IMG/VR virus record: IMGVR_UViG_3300030389_003338
Span: 1 to 36,590 of that record
Direction: 5' to 3' (one strand)
DNA from: a virus
DNA: 36,590 bases
Shown here in pieces: positions 18,001-26,075 of the stretch (its first letter is position 1; each line of letters begins with the position of its first letter). Position numbers and translations under genes: made by a program. The notes beneath the pieces are model-generated. The model made no database searches. It saw only the letters and a list, made by a program, of their open reading frames with translations, and had not been told where the DNA came from.

Positions 18001-18141
18001 TTAATTTCCACCTATTGGGTTCTCTGTTCCATCATTTGTAGGTATTTGACCATAATCTTTATCGCCATTACCTTTTACTTTTAATTTTTTTTTCTTTTTA
18101 TTTTTCTTTTTAAGTTTTACCTTAACTTTACCATATTTCAT
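18001..18141 (-). CDS. 46-aa very basic peptide
   Basis: MKYGKVKVKLKKKNKKKKKL is followed by a Gly/Asp/Asn tail ending ENPIGGN. The ATG overlaps the stop of the preceding 50-aa gene (TAATG at 18143-18139), and its stop lies just before the portal RBS. Continuous coding and coupling support a real gene. The Lys run suggests DNA or capsid-interior binding, but no family is recognised. Confidence 0.6.
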   Translation of the reverse strand: MKYGKVKVKLKKKNKKKKKLKVKGNGDKDYGQIPTNDGTENPIGGN

Positions 18142-18293
18142 TATTTACCTGCCTTTTTCATTGCTATATTATGAGACTCTTTAAAGCTTTTACCACGCAA
18201 CATATTAATTAACATACTTTTGATATGCCCTTTGCTATGGTGCTTACCATGTTCTTTTAACATTTTTTTATCTTTTTTACTTAATCCTGGCAT
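18141..18293 (-). CDS. 50-aa basic His/Lys-rich peptide
   Basis: Begins MPGLSKKDKKMLKEHGKHHS and ends with a helix (KSFKESHNIAMKKAGK). A strong RBS, AAGGAG, lies five bases before the ATG. It resembles short KKHSKGHIK-type ORFs often found near portals in marine phages. The function is unknown; packaging or head assembly is plausible from charge and context. Confidence 0.65.
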   Translation of the reverse strand: MPGLSKKDKKMLKEHGKHHSKGHIKSMLINMLRGKSFKESHNIAMKKAGK

Positions 18294-18302
18294 ATCTTCT
18301 CC

Positions 18303-20564
18303 TTAAAATATTATTATAACACCTGCTGGTCTATCACTAACTTCAACAGATTCTTTTTCTACTATTCCAAGTGATGAAAGAGCAATACTTGAAAGAGTAT
18401 TTCCACTAACATTACCTCCAATGCTAATTTTTCTAACAAAATCTCCCTTATTAGCTGCAGTAATAGTATTTCTAACCCTAGTTCTGCCTTGCACTATAAC
18501 CTCTACGTCTTCTCCATCATTTGCATTATTTTGAGCAATTCCCCATTTTCTAAAGTCACACCATGTTCCATTATCTGTATCTGTAGCTAAATTAGGAATA
18601 TTATCAGGTATACACCTGTAGTTGCCATTTGCATCCAAATACAAAGATACTGGGCAAAAATCATAGATAGTACCATTTGCCTTTGCTGTTACCTTTATTG
18701 TCCGTTTCCAGTCTGTAATAGTTCCGATTGGAGTACCTTGGAATATTGTAATGGGAACATCATCGCCTGCTCCTCCACCCTCCATTACTGTACCTAGAGC
18801 GTTAGGAGCATATAATGCAGGGTTTGTTGTTGTCGATACCCATCCTTGTTCCGTAATTCTAACCACTAAATCACCTGAGTTTCTATATGGAACTGAATTA
18901 TGTGTGCTTATAGTTGTTTTTCCTGCTACTGTAACTGGAATTATGTCTCCACTTACGCCACCTAGCTCGGCTACGCCCCATTTACCTGGGTCTGCGCCTG
19001 TGTGGTCTGTATTAGCATCAGGGGCTGTTTCTGGAATATCATCGTGTCTACAAAGTAAATCTCCTTCTGAATCAAGGAACAGCGACACTGGTCTGAACTT
19101 AGTTATTGTCTCATCACACTTAGCCATTACCTGTAGAGAGTTTTTATGTACAAAATGCTCTGAAAATTCTACCCCTTGCCAAAGAATTATAGGTTGGGTT
19201 GCTGATTCATTTGCATTAGTTTCTGCAATAACTCCCACTTGATTTGGCTTTGCAAGGTCATCACCTCTATCTATTGCATCACCACTTGCAGTTATTTGAG
19301 AAATATCGTACCCTGCTACTGTATTATAAGTTCCAGATTTACGCAGTATACATTCTCCTTGAACTGTTACATCTATCTCATCCCCTGCCACTCCTGAGGT
19401 TTTCATTGCTCCAGTAGATTGGTCGTATACGCTTGATACAATACCAAATTTATACGCTGGTGCGTTGTAGTAGTCGTATCCATAAACCTCTTTAACTGAT
19501 ACGTCATCTATTTGAAAAGTTACACCATTCCCTGCAAATACTGTTAAATAAAAAGTCCCACTTTCCCCTGCAGTGAATGTATGCTCCATGGTATCCAAAG
19601 ACGTACTATTTAATGTTTGTTGACTTGAGCCACTTATGTTAGCACCCCCTGTACTTGAATTGCTTGAGCCTATCTTTGAAAAAGCATTTCCACCACTCAC
19701 TATATATTTCATTGAAACTTTATAAGTTCTACCATTTTGAAATGCAATGCCATTACTTACAACTCCAGCATTCTCACCTGCGTTATTTACTAATTTTAAA
19801 TCTTTAGTCCCTGCGAGAGGGCTTGATGTATTTGCTTTATCTAAGGTAGCTCCACTCCCACTTCCTCCAGAATAAACTAATGTCCAATTTGCGTCAGAGC
19901 TTTCAAAATTTGTATTAGTAATAAGCTCACTCCCTAGTGCCTCTGTGTTTACACTTTGAGATGGGATTGTGTCATTTACTGCCATTAGCTTGTAGGTGTG
20001 GTCTACTACCTCGTAAAGCTGTATATCGTCTATAAATATTTCTGCGTCATTATCTTCACCAGACTCATTTATTCTAAATTCTAAAGTAGAATTAATTGCT
20101 GTAAACACTAAAGATTCTCTAAAAACACCAGTTGTTGCATTACTTGTAAATGATATTATATCTGCATAAGCATCTACATCGCCTGGGATACCTAGTCTAA
20201 ATTTGCATTTAGAATCAGTTGTGTGGTTAGGTATTGTTCTGTTAAAGCTAATTTTGTATGTTTTTCCTACGCTAACATTAAAATTTCCTTGAGCTACATC
20301 ATTTGCATCCCCTACTAGCAATCTAAGAGATGTTCTTCCAGATACTGGATTGGTTGCTAACTCTACTACATCCATCTGGACAGAACCAGTACCTGTTGTA
20401 AATGGTGCTACAGTCCCATCTTGAAACTTGCCATTGGTAGCTAGATTTTTAGAAGAGTATTTAAGCTCATCCTCTTTAATGTATAGGGATACTGGCTCTC
20501 CTAGGTCTACTGCTCCTCCGAGCTCTGCTCTTACATTTCTCTGTGCCTTATAATTATTTATCAA
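18303..20564 (-). CDS. Modular surface protein B: decoration-like repeats plus two CBM-like domains, 753 aa
   Basis: Start is TTG at 20564-20562, overlapping the previous TGA (TTGA); there is no other Met before residue 64. Layout: residues 22-37 are a PVSLYIKEDEL half-module. Residues about 38-185 and 211-360 are two CBM4/9-like jelly rolls (end motifs IFIDDIQLYEV and FQIDDVSVKEV). Decoration-type segments follow at 371-424 (GDEIDVTVQGECI), 441-470 (TQPIILWQGVEF), 476-570 (RPVSLFLDSEGDL, KWGVAELGG, GDIIPVTVAGKT), 589-614 (DDVPITIFQGTPI) and 623-713 (CPVSLYLDANGNY, KWGIAQ, GEDVEVIVQGRT). The closing strand RPAGVIIIF parallels AGSILIY of the decoration protein. It probably projects from the head and binds glycans; whether it sits on the head or tail cannot be told from sequence. 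Confidence 0.72.
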   Translation of the reverse strand: MINNYKAQRNVRAELGGAVDLGEPVSLYIKEDELKYSSKNLATNGKFQDGTVAPFTTGTGSVQMDVVELATNPVSGRTSLRLLVGDANDVAQGNFNVSVGKTYKISFNRTIPNHTTDSKCKFRLGIPGDVDAYADIISFTSNATTGVFRESLVFTAINSTLEFRINESGEDNDAEIFIDDIQLYEVVDHTYKLMAVNDTIPSQSVNTEALGSELITNTNFESSDANWTLVYSGGSGSGATLDKANTSSPLAGTKDLKLVNNAGENAGVVSNGIAFQNGRTYKVSMKYIVSGGNAFSKIGSSNSSTGGANISGSSQQTLNSTSLDTMEHTFTAGESGTFYLTVFAGNGVTFQIDDVSVKEVYGYDYYNAPAYKFGIVSSVYDQSTGAMKTSGVAGDEIDVTVQGECILRKSGTYNTVAGYDISQITASGDAIDRGDDLAKPNQVGVIAETNANESATQPIILWQGVEFSEHFVHKNSLQVMAKCDETITKFRPVSLFLDSEGDLLCRHDDIPETAPDANTDHTGADPGKWGVAELGGVSGDIIPVTVAGKTTISTHNSVPYRNSGDLVVRITEQGWVSTTTNPALYAPNALGTVMEGGGAGDDVPITIFQGTPIGTITDWKRTIKVTAKANGTIYDFCPVSLYLDANGNYRCIPDNIPNLATDTDNGTWCDFRKWGIAQNNANDGEDVEVIVQGRTRVRNTITAANKGDFVRKISIGGNVSGNTLSSIALSSLGIVEKESVEVSDRPAGVIIIF

Positions 20565-23398
20565 AACAAATAATACTCCTTATTATCTCCACTTAACGCT
20601 ATTCCATGTGGTGTCATACTAGTTAATGGTAAGTATGTTAAGCTTGGATTTTTAAAAAACCATTGCGTAGATACTGCGTTTGTTTGAAATATTGCAAAAC
20701 CATCTAATGATGCATTGCCTGATGCAAAGTATACATACGCATATGCTTCTCTTTCAGTTGTTGTTAACACATTTGAGCCATTATCAAAAAATCTTAGTCC
20801 GTATTTAAATCCTTCACCACTTGTTGTCCCATTTGATAAGTCTTGCCTACCACAATTAATTATAGCTGGGTCTGTGTTACTTGCTGACCAAAGTGTGCAT
20901 TTAAATAACGCTACAGTGTGACCTACATGAGCTACTGACGCTCCAGTCTCTAAAGGCTCTACTTTTATATTACTTATAGTAAAATCATCCTCTGAACTTC
21001 CATAGGTTTGAAAATATATTGTATTAGAACTAGTACCATTATCTTGATTAATAGTAATAATTTCAGTATAATCACCATTACCTGTGCGTGTTGCCCCTAT
21101 TCCATGTCGTTGACCAGTGCCTCCTGATGCACTTGAATATAGTATAGCTCTTATTTGACCACTTTTATGGTTTGAAATTGTGTATGATACCCTATAGGTT
21201 TCATTGTCTGCAAACGATGTTTCTACTTGTGCAAAATATGCTGCATCGGAGCCAGCTGGGACTACAGACGCACTCCCTGTTTTGCTATCCCACACCCAAT
21301 TTGCATCAGACCCTGCTATGCCTGAAAGGTCACTCCATAGATTCCAGTTAGCATTTGTTCTTTTTAAGATTTTAGCATCAGGTATATGAGCACCTTCTTT
21401 TTTATCTGAATTATTTGCTGTTCCTGAGCCTGTGATTGCTATTCTATTATTTCCTGTGTCTTGGGAAAATGTAATGCTTGAATTAGGTGAAAAATCTACC
21501 CAATTTGACGCTGACCCCAATGTTCTGTCGTTTTCGGTAAATATCATCTCAAATTCATCTCCTGGGGCTGAACCATTAATTCCTTGAGTTATGCTTATGT
21601 CTCTAATATATTCTCCTGGGCTTAGTCCACTTGTTACGTTTGTATGTAAATCAAATATAGCTGAATCTTGCTCCAATTTACCCCTAACAAGAACATCAAC
21701 ATATGCCTTATCTCCTACTGAATCTTCAAGCTGGATTCCACTTTTACCTTCTGGTACAATACTGACATTTTCATATGTAGGATTACTTAAAGTATCTGTT
21801 ACGCAATTTAAATCCCCATTTGAATCTCTCCATAATGATACAGGTTTTTTATTTGTTGAAGAGCTTGTAACCGTAGACCACGCTTTTGCTTTTACAATTT
21901 GCTGCTCTCTGTAGTCTCTAATTTCACCCTCTGGAACTCCTGGGTCTATACATATCATTCCTGTTTCATTTACTAGAGTTCCTAATATGGCTGGTAATAC
22001 ATCTCTATCAGATGCTGTATCTTTGTGAATAAATCCAGTTAATCCTATTCCTAAAACCTGTGCATCTTTATCTGTAAATCCATCCTCTACTAAAGATATG
22101 CTGTCTAATTTTATTGTTGTCTCCTGGTCAGCCTTACTATTTCCACCTGTTCCATTTCCCATAGTTAAATTTAATCTACAATATTCTCTACCTTCATCTG
22201 ATAATGTAAAGGTATGCTCATACAACACCCAATCAGTTGTTAGGGTTATTGTGGTAGGACTACATATAGTTTCACTAGTATCTTTTCCATCAAGTAAATT
22301 AATAATAATTTTTGCACCTGCGTCTGCTGCTTTAGCGTACATACTAAATTTATAGTTAACATTTTCCGATAATGGAAATTCCATATTGTAAAATTGAACG
22401 CTACCTTGCTGTGTGCCAGAATCAGTTATTTCTATATCAAGTCTTTTATTGCCTGAGACTGCTCCACCACTTTTAACTTGCATTGTTCCTGCTGCTCCAA
22501 CTGATGAATTAAAAAATTTATTCCATCCATCTGTATTATGAATATCGCCTGTTGAGTATGAGTCAAATGTACCATCTCCATATAATTTATTCCCTTCGGC
22601 ACCAGGATTAGCTACTTGGACAAAACCTGCTATAACTATCTCTACTACGTCTCCATTAGAGCCACCAGTCTCACACACTCCCCATTTGCCAAATTCAGGA
22701 TACCTAGAAGTATTACCAGAGGTATCTAACTGACCATCGCTATCGGTGTCCATTCTTGGTATAGGGCAGTTGTATCCTCGCAAGTCTCCATTTGCATCTA
22801 AAAACAATAACACTGGACATCCTGCATTGACATCTCCTGATAACTTGCAATATACTCTAAATGACTGACCTGTGTTATAGCTTGGGATAGAAGGTATTTC
22901 TGAGCCTTGCCATATTATTACCTTGCAATCATCTCCTACATTCCCTACCACAACTCCTAAATTATTTAATAAATATCTAAGGTCTGCATCTGCTCCATCA
23001 TCAAAATCTCCTGGGTCAGTTTCTGGGGTTTTTCTAGCAGAAAAATAATTTACATTATTGACTCTTTGTAGGTCAATAGCATTAATAGCATGACCTGCTG
23101 GTTTATTTTCTCCTGGTACTATAATTTCACCTTGGGTTATAACCTGTACATCAGCACCACCATCGTGATTACCTTCTACCCATCCCCAGTTATTAGCAGT
23201 TTTTCTATAGGTGTCATATACGCTGTTTCCAACAATAGGTGCTGGAGTGCATACACGCTTTACCTTTGATGGAGAATTTTTATCGTACTTATAGGATATT
23301 CTTACAAATGCACCATTATTTCTAATATGATGGGTAAGCTCGCAAGACTTATATTTTCTGCTTTTATAATTTGTTATGTGTGGACTTCCTGTTATCAA
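20561..23398 (-). CDS. Modular surface protein A: decoration-like repeats plus CBM-like domains, 945 aa
   Basis: Start is TTG at 23398-23396, overlapping the terminase TGA (TTGA); the next Met is at residue 305. Decoration-type segments occur at residues 30-110 (WGWVEG, GADVQVITQGEI), 141-170 (DDCKVIIWQGSEI), 178-270 (CPVLLFLDANGDL, KWGVCETGG, DVVEIVIAGFV), 441-500 (a degenerate LGT-type segment) and 500-600 (KPVSLWRDSNGDL, KAYVDVLVRGKL, GEYIRDISI). CBM-like jelly rolls lie at about 271-440 (ending IKLDSISLVED) and 625-815 (ending FTISNIKVEPLE). The C-terminal 820-945 is a different, possibly lectin-like, beta domain. It is paired with protein B and shares its modules, suggesting ancient duplication. 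The location between terminase and portal suggests a head-associated fibre. Confidence 0.72.
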   Translation of the reverse strand: MITGSPHITNYKSRKYKSCELTHHIRNNGAFVRISYKYDKNSPSKVKRVCTPAPIVGNSVYDTYRKTANNWGWVEGNHDGGADVQVITQGEIIVPGENKPAGHAINAIDLQRVNNVNYFSARKTPETDPGDFDDGADADLRYLLNNLGVVVGNVGDDCKVIIWQGSEIPSIPSYNTGQSFRVYCKLSGDVNAGCPVLLFLDANGDLRGYNCPIPRMDTDSDGQLDTSGNTSRYPEFGKWGVCETGGSNGDVVEIVIAGFVQVANPGAEGNKLYGDGTFDSYSTGDIHNTDGWNKFFNSSVGAAGTMQVKSGGAVSGNKRLDIEITDSGTQQGSVQFYNMEFPLSENVNYKFSMYAKAADAGAKIIINLLDGKDTSETICSPTTITLTTDWVLYEHTFTLSDEGREYCRLNLTMGNGTGGNSKADQETTIKLDSISLVEDGFTDKDAQVLGIGLTGFIHKDTASDRDVLPAILGTLVNETGMICIDPGVPEGEIRDYREQQIVKAKAWSTVTSSSTNKKPVSLWRDSNGDLNCVTDTLSNPTYENVSIVPEGKSGIQLEDSVGDKAYVDVLVRGKLEQDSAIFDLHTNVTSGLSPGEYIRDISITQGINGSAPGDEFEMIFTENDRTLGSASNWVDFSPNSSITFSQDTGNNRIAITGSGTANNSDKKEGAHIPDAKILKRTNANWNLWSDLSGIAGSDANWVWDSKTGSASVVPAGSDAAYFAQVETSFADNETYRVSYTISNHKSGQIRAILYSSASGGTGQRHGIGATRTGNGDYTEIITINQDNGTSSNTIYFQTYGSSEDDFTISNIKVEPLETGASVAHVGHTVALFKCTLWSASNTDPAIINCGRQDLSNGTTSGEGFKYGLRFFDNGSNVLTTTEREAYAYVYFASGNASLDGFAIFQTNAVSTQWFFKNPSLTYLPLTSMTPHGIALSGDNKEYYLF

Positions 23399-24780
23399 TT
23401 CATTCCCCTAAAATCTATTGTTTCATCGTTTTCTTCAAACTCTAATAATTTTTCAATCTGTTGCTGTAGAATTGGCTTCTTAGCTGGTTGCTGTGGAGGT
23501 GCTTGTATATGTGTTAAACTGTACCTCACTGCATCACAGATATGGTCTTCAAGTGTAGTGTCTATATCCTCTGGGTTCTTATCATCTCTTATCATCTCTG
23601 GTAGCGTCCTTGCTAAGTTTGGACACGTTCCATCTATAATGAAGAAATTAGGTAATACTCCCTTCTTATAGTGCATTAGCTGTGCCATGTTACTCCACCC
23701 TATCACCCTCGAGTTGTTTGCTGGTACTAGGTTTGGTACAAACTGACCTAACGCTGTTGCTATAGACTTGTCTGTGTACATGGGTGTTGCTGGGTTGTTC
23801 CAACTCATTGGATTCTTAGCCCACATTGAGGGGTCACCTAGACTCATAAATATCTCTTCATCTCCAGTCATATTCAGTATCTCTTGTCCCCACTGGGAAG
23901 GGTGCTTCTCTGTTCCATATAGCTCCCTATAGCAGAATACTCTGTTGTCTGGTGTAACCTCTATCCATATACACGCAAATGGTGCACTAAATCCCCAGTC
24001 TATACCGATGTACTTTTTATTAAAGCTCTGACCATATCCAAACTTCTTAGCTACATCCTCTGGTATGACGTGCATCTTAGGGTTCCATTCAGTAAAATAC
24101 TGACCAGCAAATATATCCCAGTCTCCATGTCTCCACGCTGAGCGTAATGGCTCTGGTAGATTCTCTAGAAAATCAACGTAATCTGGGTCATTTTCCATAA
24201 GGGTAGGGTTATTGTCTACTGTCGCTGGTATATACATTCTATACCTTGAGTTACCCTCTTTAAACGCCACTTTAGGTTTATGACCTTGTATAAAACGTCT
24301 TTTAACCCATTGATGACCTTTACCACCTGGATTTGCTGTACAGAACACCTTAGGCTCTAGTCCCTTTACTGTGCTTCTACAACTTGATATCAATTTCAAA
24401 TAGCTTTCTTCTGATGGTATCTGGGTGAGCTCCTCTATTAATATTCTCTGGTACTCATGCCCCTGATACTTTGTGTAGGCACTCTCATCTTTTAAATGCC
24501 CACATCTTATTATTGCTCCAGAGGGAAACTTTATTGTTGCTGGTTTCCCAGTTACCTTTGCATGAGGGTACATCTTATGTGCTCTATCTACCCAGTCTGC
24601 AAGGTCATCAGCATTTCTTCTTATTACTAGCATTCTAGCGTCTGGATTGTCTGTAGCTCTTAACAGCCACGCCATTCCACAATCTGTCTTACCTCCACCT
24701 CTTGCACCACCATACAAGCACTCATATACATCACTAACTTGTAAGGCAAATGTTTGAGCACCTTCATGGGGCTTCCAAAT
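23395..24780 (-). CDS. terL: Terminase large subunit, probable ATT start
   Basis: ATP-driven DNA-packaging motor and nuclease. Walker A is GGARGGGKT, and Walker B is RILIEELTQIP, followed by CTANPGGKGHQW (coupling motif). The nuclease domain starts at KYIGIDWGFSAPFACIW and has a late acidic motif (EDHICDAVRYSL). The first ATG lies only at 24717, directly before the Walker A loop, which would delete the adenine-binding segment. The same frame is open upstream and encodes WKPHEGAQTFALQVSDVYEC, the typical N-terminus of this family. The best start is ATT at 24780-24778, overlapping the previous stop as TAATT where TAATG would be expected, with GGAG just upstream. A -1 frameshift or a base variant are alternatives. 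Confidence 0.88.
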   Translation of the reverse strand: MWKPHEGAQTFALQVSDVYECLYGGARGGGKTDCGMAWLLRATDNPDARMLVIRRNADDLADWVDRAHKMYPHAKVTGKPATIKFPSGAIIRCGHLKDESAYTKYQGHEYQRILIEELTQIPSEESYLKLISSCRSTVKGLEPKVFCTANPGGKGHQWVKRRFIQGHKPKVAFKEGNSRYRMYIPATVDNNPTLMENDPDYVDFLENLPEPLRSAWRHGDWDIFAGQYFTEWNPKMHVIPEDVAKKFGYGQSFNKKYIGIDWGFSAPFACIWIEVTPDNRVFCYRELYGTEKHPSQWGQEILNMTGDEEIFMSLGDPSMWAKNPMSWNNPATPMYTDKSIATALGQFVPNLVPANNSRVIGWSNMAQLMHYKKGVLPNFFIIDGTCPNLARTLPEMIRDDKNPEDIDTTLEDHICDAVRYSLTHIQAPPQQPAKKPILQQQIEKLLEFEENDETIDFRGMN

Positions 24781-25142
24781 TACTCCTTCGGTGATGGTTC
24801 TTCCTTTGGTAATACAACAAAGCCAGTAACCGAGTCTGACTCTATCGATATATCTTGTGCCTTTAGTGTCGGTATAATCTTATCTACCACAACCTTTGCA
24901 CAGCTTGTTGCATCCTTATGCTCATTATCTGTTCCTAGTGTTGATGCTGTCTGTATTACCTTGTTTAAAATATCTAATGCCTTTGGATTGCTTCTAAACT
25001 GCTCAGCTGTAGACTTACCCTTCTTAGGTCTGCCATTAGGATTTAATGTATGACCCTTAGTTATTTTGCCCTTAGCATCTCTGCCATCTGACCTTACCTC
25101 TTCTGGCTTATAGTCTGGTGCTTTTTCTGTGTAGTTTGGCAT
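24780..25142 (-). CDS. Probable terminase small subunit, DUF5681-like, 120 aa
   Basis: Contains RDAKGKITKGHTLNPNGRPK, the NPNGRPK signature of DUF5681-type proteins that commonly precede large terminases, followed by a helical part (STAEQFRSNPKALDILNKVI) and an acidic tail. The start at MPNYTEKAP (25142) is chosen because AAGGA lies six bases upstream; an ATG two codons earlier is too close to it. It would recognise phage DNA for packaging. The stop overlaps the terminase ATT. Confidence 0.65.
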   Translation of the reverse strand: MPNYTEKAPDYKPEEVRSDGRDAKGKITKGHTLNPNGRPKKGKSTAEQFRSNPKALDILNKVIQTASTLGTDNEHKDATSCAKVVVDKIIPTLKAQDISIESDSVTGFVVLPKEEPSPKE

Positions 25143-25264
25143 ATCCATTCCTTCTTAAAATATTGTCTTATCTTATCTGCTATAGGTTCACTAGTCTCAC
25201 TATAGTGGTAGTAACCTTTACAATCTATATTGTCCTTTGAGGGCTTTCTTGACCTTATTTGCAT
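25094..25264 (-). CDS. Possible 56-aa overlapping ORF (uncertain)
   Basis: An ORF starting MQIRSRKPSKDN overlaps the ends of both neighbours but is the only frame open across the gap 25143-25217. There it reads YYHYSETSEPIADKIRQYFK, which looks protein-like. There is no convincing RBS and its last 16 codons are out of frame with the small terminase. It may be a real overlapping gene or a chance frame. Confidence 0.25.
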   Translation of the reverse strand: MQIRSRKPSKDNIDCKGYYHYSETSEPIADKIRQYFKKEWICQTTQKKHQTISQKR

Positions 25265-25415
25265 ATTTTTTTCCATTAACCTTAGCTCCCTCTACCATTC
25301 CATTTTTAAAGCCTATTTCATACGCATTTCCACACGCATTTTCAATGATTGTACTAGTCCTTTTAAACTTTGTAAGGATGTTTATCAAGAATCTGTCGAT
25401 TTTATTTTCTTTCAT
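25218..25415 (-). CDS. Hypothetical 65-aa basic helical protein
   Basis: MKENKIDRFLINILTKFKRT is followed by NAYEIGFKNGMVEGAKVN and a basic end (KKYANKVKKALKGQYRL). The start is set at the ATG at 25415, with AGGA upstream; an in-frame GTG at 25442 is the alternative. No family is recognised. It lies between a nested inverted repeat and the terminase genes. Confidence 0.5.
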   Translation of the reverse strand: MKENKIDRFLINILTKFKRTSTIIENACGNAYEIGFKNGMVEGAKVNGKKYANKVKKALKGQYRL

Positions 25416-25430
25416 AATGCTTATATTTTT

Positions 25431-25464
25431 CCTGTTATTCACCTGTTTTTACAGGATTTACAGG
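25431..25464. repeat. Nested inverted repeat CCTGT/ACAGG
   Basis: CCTGT occurs at 25431-25435 and 25442-25446, and ACAGG at 25451-25455 and 25460-25464. The inner pair forms CCTGTTTTTACAGG and the outer pair can extend it. It occupies exactly the gap before a stop codon at 25465-25467. There is no uridine run, so it may be a regulator site or RNA structure rather than a terminator. Confidence 0.6.
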
Positions 25465-25596
25465 CTAGTAATTAATTTCTTTCTTTTTAATCTTGGCACC
25501 CATAAGTCCAGCCATGCCACCCTTTCTAACTTTGTTCTGTAGCATTGTTAAAAGCTTCTTTCTTTTGTTTGCTTTGCCCATCATTTTTTGTATCAT
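25465..25596 (-). CDS. 43-aa basic peptide
   Basis: MIQKMMGKANKRKKLLTMLQ is followed by a Gly/Met/Lys-rich tail (GGMAGLMGAKIKKKE). The ATG overlaps the previous stop (TAATG at 25598-25594) with GAGG upstream. Real by coupling; function unknown. Confidence 0.6.
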   Translation of the reverse strand: MIQKMMGKANKRKKLLTMLQNKVRKGGMAGLMGAKIKKKEINY

Positions 25597-25868
25597 TAGT
25601 TTACCTCTTTGAACTCGCTATCATCTGGGATGTAGCTGTCTTTAGTTGTGGTGTCTGTACCTATGTATTCTTTTAGTGTTTCTTCATATGTAGAGAAGTC
25701 ATATATGGGGTTCACTTCTGTGTCGATAGAAGGCTCCTCTTCGGTCTGGATTGGTGCTGTGAATTTCTGTACCATATTGTCAGCCAGTTTGTTACCCATA
25801 TAAATAGAGAGCGTGGACAAGCCATAGCCAGTACCAACGCCCAGTGCAAATAAACATACTTCTATCAT
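25596..25868 (-). CDS. Small membrane-anchored protein, about 90 aa
   Basis: An N-terminal hydrophobic helix (IEVCLFALGVGTGYGLSTLS) precedes an acidic, Thr-rich domain (EEEPSIDTEVNPIYDFSTYE), suggesting an inner-membrane anchor with a soluble tail. The start is uncertain. The ATG at 25868 is used here; 25874 (ATG) and 25904 (GTG) are in frame, but a -10-like TATACT lies between them and no Shine-Dalgarno is seen. It is the first gene of the leftward late block. No family is recognised. Confidence 0.5.
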   Translation of the reverse strand: MIEVCLFALGVGTGYGLSTLSIYMGNKLADNMVQKFTAPIQTEEEPSIDTEVNPIYDFSTYEETLKEYIGTDTTTKDSYIPDDSEFKEVN

Positions 25869-26064
25869 ACGCATAGTATAATACAAAAAAGTGATACAAA
25901 TCACCTTATTTAAAAGTAAGTAAATAAATTTTTTTTATAAATTTTGTCGTCCAGGATTTAATCTTTTTTAAATCTTTTTAAAGATTTTTCTTGCATATAA
26001 TATTTAAAGTGTTTTAACTTAGTGTAGCGTTCAAACAAATAAACTAACAAAGTTTAACAAACAA
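25869..26064. promoter_or_regulatory. Divergent control region between late and early blocks
   Basis: This AT-rich gap of about 200 bases separates the leftward and rightward gene blocks. It holds a perfect palindrome AAATCTTT-TT-AAAGATTT (25970-25987) nine bases before TATAAT (25996-26001), a -10-like box facing the plus-strand operon. A second palindrome, GTGAT-ACAA-ATCAC, lies at 25891-25904, beside a TATACT box facing left. No good -35 is visible for either box, which suggests activator dependence or a non-standard promoter. Confidence 0.5.
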
Positions 26065-26075
26065 AAGGAGTAGCA

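Noticed and set aside
18303-23398. Diversity-generating retroelement or variable region in the repetitive surface proteins
   Set aside because: No reverse transcriptase gene and no near-identical template/variable repeat pair was seen; the repeats are diverged at the DNA level.
24770-24790. Programmed -1 frameshift between small and large terminase genes
   Set aside because: No X-XXY-YYZ slippery heptamer is seen near the stop; an ATT start with stop-start overlap is the simpler reading, though not proven.
25991-26012. Full sigma70 promoter at TATAAT (25996)
   Set aside because: The -35 position reads TCTTTT, too far from TTGACA to call a complete promoter; kept only as a -10-like element in the control region.
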